This document shows positions 24,448-32,279 of a stretch of DNA of 64,000 bases, piece after piece (position 1 is the stretch's first letter; every line of letters begins with the position of its first letter). This DNA comes from Blastococcus sp. TF02-09 (GTDB lineage Bacteria; Actinomycetota; Actinomycetes; Mycobacteriales; Geodermatophilaceae). The DNA is taken from the NCBI RefSeq assembly GCF_003319105.1, contig NZ_QOHH01000011.1:62001-126000 (forward strand), given 5' to 3'. The position numbers and the translations under genes are program-made. The notes under the pieces are model-generated. The model saw nothing but the letters and a program-made list of their open reading frames with translations, was not told the origin of the DNA and did not search any database.

Positions 24448-24975
24448 TCAGCGAGCCGGCCAGTGGACGAGGCCGTCGGCACCGACCACGGCACCCTCGG
24501 AGGGACGGTGCGGCGCCCGGCGGCCGTCGGGCATCAGGTGGGTCACCGGCACGTCCCGGCCCAGGACGGCGACGTCCGCGATGAGCCGCCGGTGACAGCG
24601 CCACCACACGCTCTCGCTGCACATCACGGCCACCGTGGCCGTCGCGGCGGCGGCCAGCAGCTCGTCGAGGGCGGCGGCGAACTCCGGCGTCCGGGTGTGC
24701 GCCGCGTAGGCCGCGAACTGGCGCACGGTCCACCAGCCGTCCTTGACCGGGGCGTCCGCCGGGAGGCTGCGGCGGCCACCGAGCCGGGCGTCCCAGCGGT
24801 AGCCGATGCCCAGCGGTGGCAGCCACTCCTCGAGCGCCTCCCGGCGGACGTCGGGGTTGCTCCGGCTGCCGGGGAAGCGACGGACGTCGACCAGCAGGCC
24901 CAGCCCGGCGTCGACCAGGGCGGCGCCGAGCGCCAAGCGGTCGCGCGGGCCGTGGCCCACCGTGAGCAGCGGCAC
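24448..24975 (-). CDS. DUF488 domain-containing protein
   Basis: 175 residues from GTG 24975. It opens LTVGHGPRDRLAL, continues LLVDVRRFPGSRSNPDV and later shows VMCSESVWWRCHRRLIADVA. This C-x-E-x-x-x-x-C-H-R-x-x-I-A pattern is the hallmark of DUF488. The family is widespread in bacteria, cytoplasmic and of unknown biochemical role; the Cys-His motif suggests metal binding or a catalytic site. It is divergent from the MFS gene at 25046. No partner gene is evident. Confidence 0.88.
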   Translation of the reverse strand: MPLLTVGHGPRDRLALGAALVDAGLGLLVDVRRFPGSRSNPDVRREALEEWLPPLGIGYRWDARLGGRRSLPADAPVKDGWWTVRQFAAYAAHTRTPEFAAALDELLAAAATATVAVMCSESVWWRCHRRLIADVAVLGRDVPVTHLMPDGRRAPHRPSEGAVVGADGLVHWPAR

Positions 24976-25033
24976 CGCTCCTGCCTACCGCACCCACCCG
25001 GCGCCGTCGTCCGGGAGGAGCGGAGTCCTCTGA

Positions 25034-25039
25034 GATCCT
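25034..25039 (+). promoter_or_regulatory. Leaderless -10 element of the MFS gene at 25046
   Basis: GATCCT ends 6 nt before GTG 25046; no Shine-Dalgarno is seen. Confidence 0.4.
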
Positions 25040-25045
25040 CTGCAG

Positions 25046-26260
25046 GTGAGCGAGGCAGGAACGCAGGTGCGGACGTCGCTGTGGCGGTCGCGGGGGATGC
25101 AGGCCCTGATCGGGGTGACGTTCCTGGGGTTCGCCAGCTACTGCCTGACCCTCGCCTCGCTGCCCGTGTACGCCGTCCGGGGCGGGGCCGACGAGAGCAC
25201 CGCCGGGGTGGTCACCGCGGTGTTCCTGGTCTGCACGATCGCCGTGCAGGCGACCGTCCCGGCGCTCACCGCCCGGTTCGGGGTCGGCCCGGTGCTCGCG
25301 GTGGGGCTCGCGGCCATGGGGATCCCGTCGCCGCTGTACGCGCTCGACGACGGCGTGGCCTGGATCAGCGCGCTGTCCGCCGTCCGGGGCGCGGGCTTCG
25401 CCGTGCTGACCGTGCTCGGTGCCACGCTGTCGGCGCAGGTCGCCCCGCCCGAGCGGCGCGGGGAGTCCATCGGGCTGTACGGCCTGGCCATCGCCGTCCC
25501 CAACCTGGTCGCGGTGCCCGGCGGGGTGGCGCTGGTGCTGGGCGACTCGGTGGCGGCGCTGTCCTGGCTGGGGGCGTCGCCGCTGCTGGGCATCCCGCTG
25601 GTGCCGCTGCTCATGCGTCAGGTGGGGCCGCAGCCCGGGGCCGGGGCGGCCGGCACCAACCGTGCCGCGGTGCTCGCGGCCGTGGCGCCGTCCGCGGTCC
25701 TGTTCGTGGTGACCATGGCCGGCGGCGGCGTGGTGACGTTCCTGCCCATCGAGCGGCCGGACGGCGCGCTGGCCACCGCGGCGCTGCTGCTGTTCGGCGC
25801 GACCGGCGCGGTGAGCCGCTGGCGCGCGGGGATGCTCGCCGACCGGCTGGGCGTCCGGCTGCTGCTGCCGCTCGCCGTCGTGCTCGTGGCCGTCGGGCTG
25901 CTCGCCATCGCCCTCGGGCTGGTAGCCGGCGACGCGTGGGTGCTCGCCGGTGCCGCGGTGTTCGGCACCGGCTTCGGCGCCGTCCAGAACCTGACGCTCC
26001 TGACGTCCTTCACCCGTGCCGGCGAGTCCGGGACGACGGCGGCCAGCGCCATGTGGAACGCCTTCTTCGACGCCGGGACGGCCGCCGGTGCCCTGGCGCT
26101 CGGCCTGGTGGCCGCGGGCATCGGCCTGGACTGGACCTACGTGGTGGTCGCGGCCGCGCTCGCCGCGCTGCTGCCCGTGGCCGCGGCGGCGGCCCGGCCG
26201 AGCCGCTCCCGGGACCTCAGCCCGGGAGCTGCTGCGCGGCGGCGTGCAGCGACCGGATGA
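25046..26260 (+). CDS. MFS transporter
   Basis: 404 residues. Many hydrophobic helices with the MFS layout: GVTFLGFASYCLTLASLPVYAV (TM1), loop FGVGPVLAVGLAAMGI at the position of motif A, SAQVAPPERRGESIGLYGLAIAVPNLVAVPGG (motif C region), and AGMLADRLGVRLLLPL at the second motif A position. The charged residues of motif A in the first half are reduced. It belongs to the short drug/metabolite-exporter type and the substrate is unknown. The 3' end overlaps the convergent small gene at 26217-26561 by 44 bp. Confidence 0.85.
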   Translation: MSEAGTQVRTSLWRSRGMQALIGVTFLGFASYCLTLASLPVYAVRGGADESTAGVVTAVFLVCTIAVQATVPALTARFGVGPVLAVGLAAMGIPSPLYALDDGVAWISALSAVRGAGFAVLTVLGATLSAQVAPPERRGESIGLYGLAIAVPNLVAVPGGVALVLGDSVAALSWLGASPLLGIPLVPLLMRQVGPQPGAGAAGTNRAAVLAAVAPSAVLFVVTMAGGGVVTFLPIERPDGALATAALLLFGATGAVSRWRAGMLADRLGVRLLLPLAVVLVAVGLLAIALGLVAGDAWVLAGAAVFGTGFGAVQNLTLLTSFTRAGESGTTAASAMWNAFFDAGTAAGALALGLVAAGIGLDWTYVVVAAALAALLPVAAAAARPSRSRDLSPGAAARRRAATG

Positions 26261-26561
26261 AGAGGATCTCCTCACCGGACTTCCGCAGCCAGGCGCGCAG
26301 GCCCTCGACGTCGCCGCGGGACCGGTCCCGCAGCTGACCGAGGTTCGTCTGGCGGGTGCTGGCCTGCGCCCGCTGCGCGGTGGGCAGCGCCCGGCCCTCG
26401 GCGCGGGCGATCGCCGTGAGCCCGGCGCCCAGGAAGACGAGGTCGCGGACCTCGGTGAGGTCGGCGAGGAGCGCGTCGGCGGCGGGGTCCTCCGCCGTCA
26501 GCAGGGTCAGGAAGTCGTCGGCGCGGCGGCGCCCCTCGGCGGCCGGGTCTGCAGCTGTCAC
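26217..26561 (-). CDS. Conserved-looking small protein, unknown function
   Basis: 114 residues from GTG 26561, preceded at 6 nt by GACAGT, which supports the start. I do not recognise the family. The protein looks all-helical and cytoplasmic: RRRADDFLTLLTAEDPAADALLADLTEV, then EGRALPTAQRAQASTRQTNLGQLRDRSRGDVEGLRAWLRKSGEEILFIRSLHAAAQQL. It is without Cys, metal motifs or membrane segments. Its 3' end overlaps the convergent MFS gene by 44 bp. Downstream on the same strand, 49 bp before it, lies the ABC exporter permease end, so it could follow that transcription unit only if transcription were in the other order; it is probably separate. Confidence 0.6.
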   Translation of the reverse strand: MTAADPAAEGRRRADDFLTLLTAEDPAADALLADLTEVRDLVFLGAGLTAIARAEGRALPTAQRAQASTRQTNLGQLRDRSRGDVEGLRAWLRKSGEEILFIRSLHAAAQQLPG

Positions 26562-26567
26562 CGCACC

Positions 26568-26573
26568 ACTGTC
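26568..26573 (-). promoter_or_regulatory. Leaderless -10 element of the gene at 26561
   Basis: Minus-strand GACAGT ends 6 nt before GTG 26561. Confidence 0.4.
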
Positions 26574-26609
26574 CCCCGGCCGGGGCGGCCGGGGGGCAGG
26601 GGGTGTTTT

Positions 26610-27440
26610 TCAGGCGTCGCGGCGCTGGAAGGCGAACCAGCCCACGACCAGGAGGACGGCGGTCTCGGCGGCGAAGGCGGCGAACCCGGTCCACGGGGCC
26701 AGCGCCTCGGGGTTGAAGTTGACCGGGACGGCGACCGAGGAGCCCGCGTTGCCCGGCATGAGCTTCGCGATCCACTCGCCCCACGCGCCGGGCAGCAGGA
26801 AGGCCATGTTCCCGAGCACGAAGACCAGCGCCAGCACGACCGACAGGGCCGCGGCGGTGTGCCGCACCAGCAGCCCGACGGCGGCGGCGAAGAGCCCCAG
26901 CCCGGCCATGTAGAGACCGCCGCCGAGCATCGCGCGGAGCACGCCGTCGTCGCTCAGGGCCAGGCCCACGCCCTCCCGGTCGAGGAACCAGTTGCCGGCG
27001 AAGTACCCGGCGAACGCGGTGACGGTGCCGGCCACGAACAGGGTGCCGGTCAGGACGACGGCCTTCGCCGCGAGGACCCGGCCGCGGCGCGGGGTGGCGG
27101 CGAGGGTCGCCCGGATCATCCCGGTGCCGTACTCGCTGGTGACCGCCAGCGTGCCGAGCACGATCGCGGTGATCTGGGCGAACGTCATGCCGAACGTGAG
27201 GAAGGAGCCGGGGTCCTCGTCGGCCTCGCCGCTGGCCAGCCACTCGGCGTTGGTCGCGCAGATGAGCGCCGTCATGCCGGCGCCCAGCACGAACAGCATC
27301 ACGACCGACCACGTCGTGGAGCGGACCGTCCAGAACTTGATCCACTCGGCGCGCAGCGTCGAGCCGAAGCCCGGCCGCGTCCCCGGTACGTTGCGCCGCG
27401 GGTCCAGCGTGACGGTGCTGCTGGTGGCGGTGACGGTCAT
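26610..27440 (-). CDS. ABC-2 type transporter permease
   Basis: 276 residues, starting in an ATGA overlap with the ATPase stop. After a cytoplasmic N-terminus it has about six hydrophobic segments: TTWSVVMLFVLGAGMTALICA, FAQITAIVLGTLAVTSEYGTGMIRATL, VLAAKAVVLTGTLFVAGTV, and so on to ETAVLLVVGWFAFQRRDA. The phrase TSEYGTGMIRATLAATPRRGRVL is the characteristic ABC-2 permease loop. With the upstream ATPase it forms an exporter of the bacitracin-resistance/antibiotic type (substrate unknown). Two identical half-transporters would assemble in the inner membrane. Confidence 0.92.
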   Translation of the reverse strand: MTVTATSSTVTLDPRRNVPGTRPGFGSTLRAEWIKFWTVRSTTWSVVMLFVLGAGMTALICATNAEWLASGEADEDPGSFLTFGMTFAQITAIVLGTLAVTSEYGTGMIRATLAATPRRGRVLAAKAVVLTGTLFVAGTVTAFAGYFAGNWFLDREGVGLALSDDGVLRAMLGGGLYMAGLGLFAAAVGLLVRHTAAALSVVLALVFVLGNMAFLLPGAWGEWIAKLMPGNAGSSVAVPVNFNPEALAPWTGFAAFAAETAVLLVVGWFAFQRRDA

Positions 27441-28366
27441 CGGGAGGCTCCTGCCAGCTCGGTCCGGGGGCGGGCGGCGTACTCGACGCTCGAGGCGGTC
27501 AGCGTCATGAAGGCGTCCTCGAGCGAGGAGCGCACCAGGGTCAGCTCGTGCAGGTACAGGCCCTTGTCGCCGACCAGCTCGCCCACGGCCGCGGCGTCCA
27601 GGCCCTGCACGTGCAGCTCGCCGTCGACAGGGGTGACCTCCGCGCCCGCACCGCGCAGCAGGTCGGCGACCTGCCCGTGCTGCGGCGAGCGGACCAGCAC
27701 GTAGGAGGCGGCGTGCTCGGCGATGAAGTCGCGCATCGAGCAGTCGGCGAGGATCCGGCCCCGGCCGATGACCACCAGGTGGTCGGCGGTCAGCGCCATC
27801 TCCGACATGAGGTGGCTGGAGATGAACACGGTGCGCCCCTCGGCGGCCAGCTGCCGGGCCAGGGTGCGCACCCAGCGGATGCCCTCGGGGTCCAGGCCGT
27901 TGACCGGTTCGTCGAGGACGACGACGGGCGGGTCGCCCAGCAGCGCGACCGCGATGCCCAGCCGCTGCCCCATGCCCAGGGAGAAGGCGCCGACGCGGGT
28001 GCCGGCGACCGCCGCGAGCCCGACGAGCTCCAGCACCTCGTCCACCCGGCTCGTGCGGATCCGGTTGCTCGCGGCCAGCCAGCGCAGGTGGTCGCGGGCG
28101 GAGCGGCCGGGGTGCAGCGCCCTGGCCTCGAGCAGGGCGCCGACCTCGCGGAGCGGGGCGGGGGAGTCCTGGTAGCGGCGGCCGTTGACGGTCACGCTGC
28201 CGGCGGTCGGCCGGTCGAGGCCGAGCAGCATGCGCATCGTCGTCGACTTGCCGGCGCCGTTGGGGCCGAGGAAGCCGGTCACCCGGCCGTCGGCGACGGT
28301 GAAGGAGACGTCGTCGACGGCGACCGTGCCGCCGTACGTCTTGGTGAGGCCCGAGACGGTGATCAT
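27437..28366 (-). CDS. ABC exporter ATP-binding protein
   Basis: 309 residues from ATG 28366. Walker A GPNGAGKST is at about residues 38-46. The signature helix is AFSLGMGQRLGIAVAL (degenerate LSGGQ, common in this BcrA-like group), Walker B VVVLDEPVNGLDP, and the switch His in FISSHLMSEM. The extra 90-residue C-terminal domain (VLVRSPQHGQVADLLRGAGAEV, then ELTLVRSSLEDAFMTLT) is typical of CcmA/BcrA-like ATPases. It overlaps the permease by 4 nt. The preferred start drops 24 in-frame upstream codons that are not protein-like. Confidence 0.93.
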   Translation of the reverse strand: MITVSGLTKTYGGTVAVDDVSFTVADGRVTGFLGPNGAGKSTTMRMLLGLDRPTAGSVTVNGRRYQDSPAPLREVGALLEARALHPGRSARDHLRWLAASNRIRTSRVDEVLELVGLAAVAGTRVGAFSLGMGQRLGIAVALLGDPPVVVLDEPVNGLDPEGIRWVRTLARQLAAEGRTVFISSHLMSEMALTADHLVVIGRGRILADCSMRDFIAEHAASYVLVRSPQHGQVADLLRGAGAEVTPVDGELHVQGLDAAAVGELVGDKGLYLHELTLVRSSLEDAFMTLTASSVEYAARPRTELAGASR

Positions 28367-28489
28367 GGCCGCGGGCCCGGGGACGGGATCGGAGGAGTCA
28401 TGGCCGGAAGCCTCGCGGCGCGGGGGTGCCCGGCACATCGGGGAGCGCCCTGAGCGGACCCTGAACCTCCCCCTACGGGCATGCCCTCG

Positions 28490-29569
28490 TCATGCGGTGC
28501 GGGCGAGGTCCGGGCGGAGCAGCCGGCGCAGCTCCCGGGCGGCGGCCTGACCGGCCCGGTTGGCGCCGATGGTGCTCGCCGACGGGCCGTAGCCGACGAG
28601 GTGCAGCAGCGGCTCGCCCGCGACGTGGGTGCCGTCCATCCGGATGCCGCCGCCCGGCGTGCGCAGGTGCAGCGGGGCCAGGTGGCCGACGGCGGCGCGG
28701 AAGCCGGTCGCCCAGAGGAGGACGTCGGCGCGGACGGTCGTGCCGTCGTCCCAGGCGACGCCGTCGGGGGTGATGCGGTCGAACATCGGCCGGCGCTGCA
28801 GCACGCCGCGGTCGAGGCCGTCGCGCACGTAGGGGGTGGAGGTCAGCAGCCCGGTGACGCCGACGACGCTGCCCGGACGGCGGCCCTCGCGCACCGCCTC
28901 CTCGACCAGGGCGACCGCGGCGCGACCGGCGTCGGCGTCGAAGACGTCGTCGCGCCACACCGGCTCCCGGCGGGTGACCCAGGTGGTCGAGGCGACCCGG
29001 CTGATCTCGCCCAGCAGCTGGGTGGCCGAGGCGCCGCCGCCCACGACGACGACGTGCCGGCCGTGGAACTCCTCGGCGGTGCGGTAGTCGACGGTGTGCA
29101 GCTGCCGCCCGCGGAACCGGTCCTGCCCCGGGTAGCGGGGCACGAACGGGCGGGTCCAGGTGCCGGTCGCGTTGACCACCGCACGTGCGGTCCAGGTCCC
29201 GGCGTCGCTCTCGACGCGGAACCGGCCGTCGTCGGTGCGGTGCACGGCGGTGACCCGGACCGGCCGCACCACGGGCAGGTCGAAGTGCCGCTCGTACTCC
29301 GCGAAGTAGGCGGGCACGGACTCGACGGCGGGCGCGGCGGGGTCGTCGGGGGTGAAGGCCAGGCCGGGCAGGTCGTGCACCCGGTGGGTGGTGGTCAGGG
29401 TGAGCGAAGGCCAGCGGTGCTGCCACGCGCCGCCCGGTGCGTCGTCGGCGTCCAGGACGACGAACCCGGTGCCCGGCGCGAAGCCCTGGCGCAGCAGCCC
29501 GTGGGCGGTGGACAGCCCCGCCTGGCCCGCGCCGATGACGACGACGTCGAGCTCGCGGGAGACCTGCAC
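28490..29569 (-). CDS. Flavin-containing monooxygenase-like NAD(P)/FAD oxidoreductase
   Basis: 359 residues. FAD-binding GxGxxG is in VVVIGAGQAGLSTAHGL, the second dinucleotide site in VVVVGGGASATQLLGEI, and the ATG motif before the end in DVLLWATGFRAAVGHLAPL. Between them RYPGQDRFRGRQLHTVDYRTAEEFHGRHVV resembles the FMO/CzcO group. It probably oxygenates a small organic molecule, using NADPH; the substrate cannot be read from sequence. It lies upstream of and divergent from the liv operon (gap 153 bp). No signal peptide. Confidence 0.88.
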   Translation of the reverse strand: MQVSRELDVVVIGAGQAGLSTAHGLLRQGFAPGTGFVVLDADDAPGGAWQHRWPSLTLTTTHRVHDLPGLAFTPDDPAAPAVESVPAYFAEYERHFDLPVVRPVRVTAVHRTDDGRFRVESDAGTWTARAVVNATGTWTRPFVPRYPGQDRFRGRQLHTVDYRTAEEFHGRHVVVVGGGASATQLLGEISRVASTTWVTRREPVWRDDVFDADAGRAAVALVEEAVREGRRPGSVVGVTGLLTSTPYVRDGLDRGVLQRRPMFDRITPDGVAWDDGTTVRADVLLWATGFRAAVGHLAPLHLRTPGGGIRMDGTHVAGEPLLHLVGYGPSASTIGANRAGQAAARELRRLLRPDLARTA

Positions 29570-29688
29570 GCCCGGTCAACGACGGGTGGCTCCGGCGCCT
29601 TCCCCGAGGTGGGCGGCCCGCAAGACGTGATCGAACCGTGAGCACCGGTTCCGCGAAATGGGTGACCCTGCCCCTAGAGTCCCCCGCA

Positions 29689-29704
29689 TGTGGTCTGGAT
29701 CACA
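29689..29704. promoter_or_regulatory. CRP/GlxR-like binding site upstream of the liv operon
   Basis: TGTGGTCTGGATCACA matches the cAMP receptor protein consensus TGTGA-N6-TCACA with one mismatch in the left half. It lies 18 bp upstream of the livF start codon, in the 153-bp divergent region with the monooxygenase gene. This position overlaps the expected promoter or leader, so it may repress. Confidence 0.55.
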
Positions 29705-29722
29705 GCCAGAGGGAGGGTGCCC

Positions 29723-30529
29723 GTGCTGAGCATCGAGGACGTCCACGTGACCTACGGCGGTGCCGTGCAGGCGGTCCGCGGCGTGTCCATGGAGGTCCCC
29801 GACGGCGAGGTCGTCGCCGTCCTCGGGAGCAACGGCGCCGGGAAGACGACGCTGCTGCGGGCCATCTCGGGCACCCTGCGGCTGCACCGCGGGCGGATCG
29901 AGTCCGGCGCGATCCGCTTCGACGGCACCGACATCGGCACCCGGGACCCCGCGCAGACCGTCCGCATGGGCCTGGTCCAGGTACCGGAGGGACGGCGGAT
30001 CTTCGGCCGGCTCACCGTCGAGGAGAACCTGCGCGCCGGGGGCATGGCCAGCCGGGACAAGGCCGCGAAGGCCCGGGCCCAGGACCGCGTCTACGACCTG
30101 TTCCCCGTCCTGCGCGAGCGGAGGTCGCAGCGCGGGGCCCTGCTGTCCGGGGGCGAGCAGCAGATGCTCGCCATCGGCCGGGCGCTCATGGCCGAGCCCA
30201 AGGTGCTGCTGCTCGACGAGCCCTCCCTCGGGCTGGCGCCGCGGATCATCGGCCAGATCGGCGAGGTCGTCGCCGAGATCAACCGGCAGGGCACGTCGGT
30301 GCTGCTGGTGGAGCAGAACGCGACCATGGCGCTCGGCGTCGCCCACCTGGCCTACGTGCTCGACGTCGGCGAGGTGTCGCTGTCGGGGGAGGCCCGGCAG
30401 CTGGCGCAGACCGACGAGGTGCAGCGCCTCTACCTCGGCCACGACGGGCACGACGGCGACGCCACCGCCGGTGCCGCACCCCGGCGACGCGCGACGTCGG
30501 GCCGGAAGCTCTCGCGGTGGACGGCGTGA
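29723..30529 (+). CDS. livF: Branched-chain amino acid ABC transporter ATP-binding protein LivF
   Basis: 268 residues from GTG 29723 with GAGGGAGGG in front. Walker A is GSNGAGKTT, signature LLSGGEQQMLAIGRAL, Walker B VLLLDEPSLGLAP, switch LLVEQNATMAL, and the LivF-specific segment VPEGRRIFGRLTVEENLRAG. It pairs with LivG as the ATPase heterodimer of the leucine/isoleucine/valine-type importer (HAAT family). A 30-residue polar C-terminal tail rich in His/Asp/Arg (GHDGHDGDATAGAAPRRR) is longer than usual. It overlaps livG by GTGA, first gene of a five-gene operon F-G-H-M-K. Confidence 0.94.
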   Translation: MLSIEDVHVTYGGAVQAVRGVSMEVPDGEVVAVLGSNGAGKTTLLRAISGTLRLHRGRIESGAIRFDGTDIGTRDPAQTVRMGLVQVPEGRRIFGRLTVEENLRAGGMASRDKAAKARAQDRVYDLFPVLRERRSQRGALLSGGEQQMLAIGRALMAEPKVLLLDEPSLGLAPRIIGQIGEVVAEINRQGTSVLLVEQNATMALGVAHLAYVLDVGEVSLSGEARQLAQTDEVQRLYLGHDGHDGDATAGAAPRRRATSGRKLSRWTA

Positions 30530-31392
30530 GCGCGGCCGCGGACGTCCGCTCGGACGTCCCCCCGGTGCTCGTGGAGGACGTCACCGTCCGCTTCGGCGCC
30601 ATCACGGCCCTGTCGCAGGTCTCGTTCACGGTCGAGCCCGGCACCATCCACGCGATCATCGGGCCCAACGGCGCCGGCAAGTCGACGATGTTCAACGTCC
30701 TGTCCGGCGTCTACAAGGCCGCCGAGGGCCAGGTCCGGTTCGGCGAGCACCGGCTGGACCGGATGCGGCCGTACCAGATCGCCGGCATCGGGGTCGCCCG
30801 TTCCTTCCAGAACATCGCGCTGTCGCCGGCTCAGAGCGTGGCCGAGAACCTGATGCTCGGACGCCACCACCTCACCCGCGCCGGGTTCGTCGCCGCGGGC
30901 CTCCGGCTCCCGCGGGCCACCCGCGAGGGCCGGGTGCACGGCGGGCGGGTGGCCGAGATCGCCGAGTTCCTGGACCTCGGCGACAAGCTGCACACCCCGG
31001 TGGGCGTGCTCTCCTACGGCGACCAGAAGCGGGTCGAGGTCGCCCGGGCCCTGTGCACCGAGCCGCGGCTGCTGCTGCTCGACGAGCCGGTCGCCGGCAT
31101 GAACGCCGAGGAGACCGACCGCATGGCCGAGGCGGTTCTCGAGATCCGCTCGGCGCTGGGGATCTCGGTGATCCTCGTCGAGCACGACATGGGCATGGTC
31201 ATGTCCCTGGCCGACCGGGTGACCGTCCTCGACTTCGGCCGCCGCATCGCCGACGGCACCCCGGCCGAGGTGCAGAGCGATCCCGAGGTCATCCGGGCCT
31301 ACCTCGGCTCCGGCGACGAGATCGACCCCTCCGAGGCCGCCGAGGCCGCCGCCGCTGCCCACCCCTCCGAGACCCCCGGGACGACGTCGTGA
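30526..31392 (+). CDS. livG: Branched-chain amino acid ABC transporter ATP-binding protein LivG
   Basis: 288 residues from GTG 30526, which overlaps the livF stop; GTG 30517 is an alternative. Walker A GPNGAGKST, signature VLSYGDQKRVEVARAL, Walker B LLLLDEPVAGMNAEE, switch LVEHDMGMVMSLADRVTVLDFGRRIADGTP. The specific LivG motif GIGVARSFQNIAL is present and identifies the subunit. It forms the ATPase pair with LivF on the cytoplasmic side. The C-terminal tail is Ala/Glu-rich. It overlaps livH by GTGA. Confidence 0.94.
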   Translation: MSAAADVRSDVPPVLVEDVTVRFGAITALSQVSFTVEPGTIHAIIGPNGAGKSTMFNVLSGVYKAAEGQVRFGEHRLDRMRPYQIAGIGVARSFQNIALSPAQSVAENLMLGRHHLTRAGFVAAGLRLPRATREGRVHGGRVAEIAEFLDLGDKLHTPVGVLSYGDQKRVEVARALCTEPRLLLLDEPVAGMNAEETDRMAEAVLEIRSALGISVILVEHDMGMVMSLADRVTVLDFGRRIADGTPAEVQSDPEVIRAYLGSGDEIDPSEAAEAAAAAHPSETPGTTS

Positions 31393-32279
31393 CCCAGTTC
31401 CTGTCGCTGCTCCTGAACGGCATCTCCCTGGGTGCGATCTACGCGCTCATCGCCCTCGGTTTCGTGGTCATCTTCAAGGCCAGCGAGGTCGTCAGCTTCA
31501 CCCAGGGCTCGCTGCTGCTGCTCGGGGCGTACGCCATCGCCCGGCTGTCCGACCCGCTCGGCTTCTACCTCGCGGCCCTGGTGGGGATCGCGATCACGGC
31601 CCTGGCCGCGTTCGTCATCGAGCGGCTGATCATCAACCGGCTGCGCGGTGCGCCGGTCATCAGCCTCGCGATCGTGACCATCGGCGTCGACATCATCCTG
31701 CTCACCGAGCTGATCCGGCGGATCGGCTCCGACATCCTCAACGTGCCGCACCCGTGGGGCGGCGACTCGGTGCAGATCGGCGACGTCGGCATCAGCGAGA
31801 ACCGGCTGATCGCCATCATCGTGGCCGGCCTGCTCATCGCGCTGTTCTTCCTGGCCTTCAAGTTCTCCAGCTGGGGCGTGGCGATGCGCGCGTCGGCCGA
31901 GGACGGCGAGACGGCCGCGCTCATGGGCATCCGGCTGGGCCGGGTCTCGGCGCTGGCGTGGGTCGTGGCGGGCATCCTGACCGGCGTCGCGGCGCTGTTC
32001 CTCGTCGGCTCGCCGACACCGGGGGTGAGCCCGTCGGCGTACACGGTCGCGCTGCGCGCCTTCCCCGCCGCCATCCTGGGCGGGCTGGACTCCACCGGGG
32101 GCGCGCTGGTGGGCGGGCTGCTCATCGGCGTGGCCGAGTCCCTCGCCGCCGGCTACCAGGACGACCTGCTGTTCCTGGGCCGTGGGTTCGGCGACGTCGT
32201 CCCGTACATCGTGATGATCGCGGTCCTGCTGGTCCGGCCGTCCGGCCTCTTCGGCACCCGGGAGCTGACCCGTGTCTGA
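31389..32279 (+). CDS. livH: Branched-chain amino acid ABC transporter permease LivH
   Basis: 296 residues, GTG 31389. The LivH pattern begins FLSLLLNGISLGAIYALIALGFVVIFKASEVVSFTQGSLLLLGAY and ends VVPYIVMIAVLLVRPSGLFG, with around eight hydrophobic segments. The ATPase-coupling loop is AMRASAEDGETAALMGIRLGRVSALAWVVAG. It is the first membrane subunit of the importer. It overlaps livM by 8 nt (32272-32279) and livG by 4 nt, so the operon is translated as a coupled chain. Confidence 0.94.
   Translation: MTQFLSLLLNGISLGAIYALIALGFVVIFKASEVVSFTQGSLLLLGAYAIARLSDPLGFYLAALVGIAITALAAFVIERLIINRLRGAPVISLAIVTIGVDIILLTELIRRIGSDILNVPHPWGGDSVQIGDVGISENRLIAIIVAGLLIALFFLAFKFSSWGVAMRASAEDGETAALMGIRLGRVSALAWVVAGILTGVAALFLVGSPTPGVSPSAYTVALRAFPAAILGGLDSTGGALVGGLLIGVAESLAAGYQDDLLFLGRGFGDVVPYIVMIAVLLVRPSGLFGTRELTRV

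Noticed and set aside
24448-24975. DUF488 protein as a toxin or defence gene
   Set aside because: No partner gene, no mobile context; the family is widespread in housekeeping contexts.
29638-31392. Open frame beginning at 29638 upstream of LivG
   Set aside because: The first 300 codons read livF out of frame; only the part after 30526 is LivG-like.
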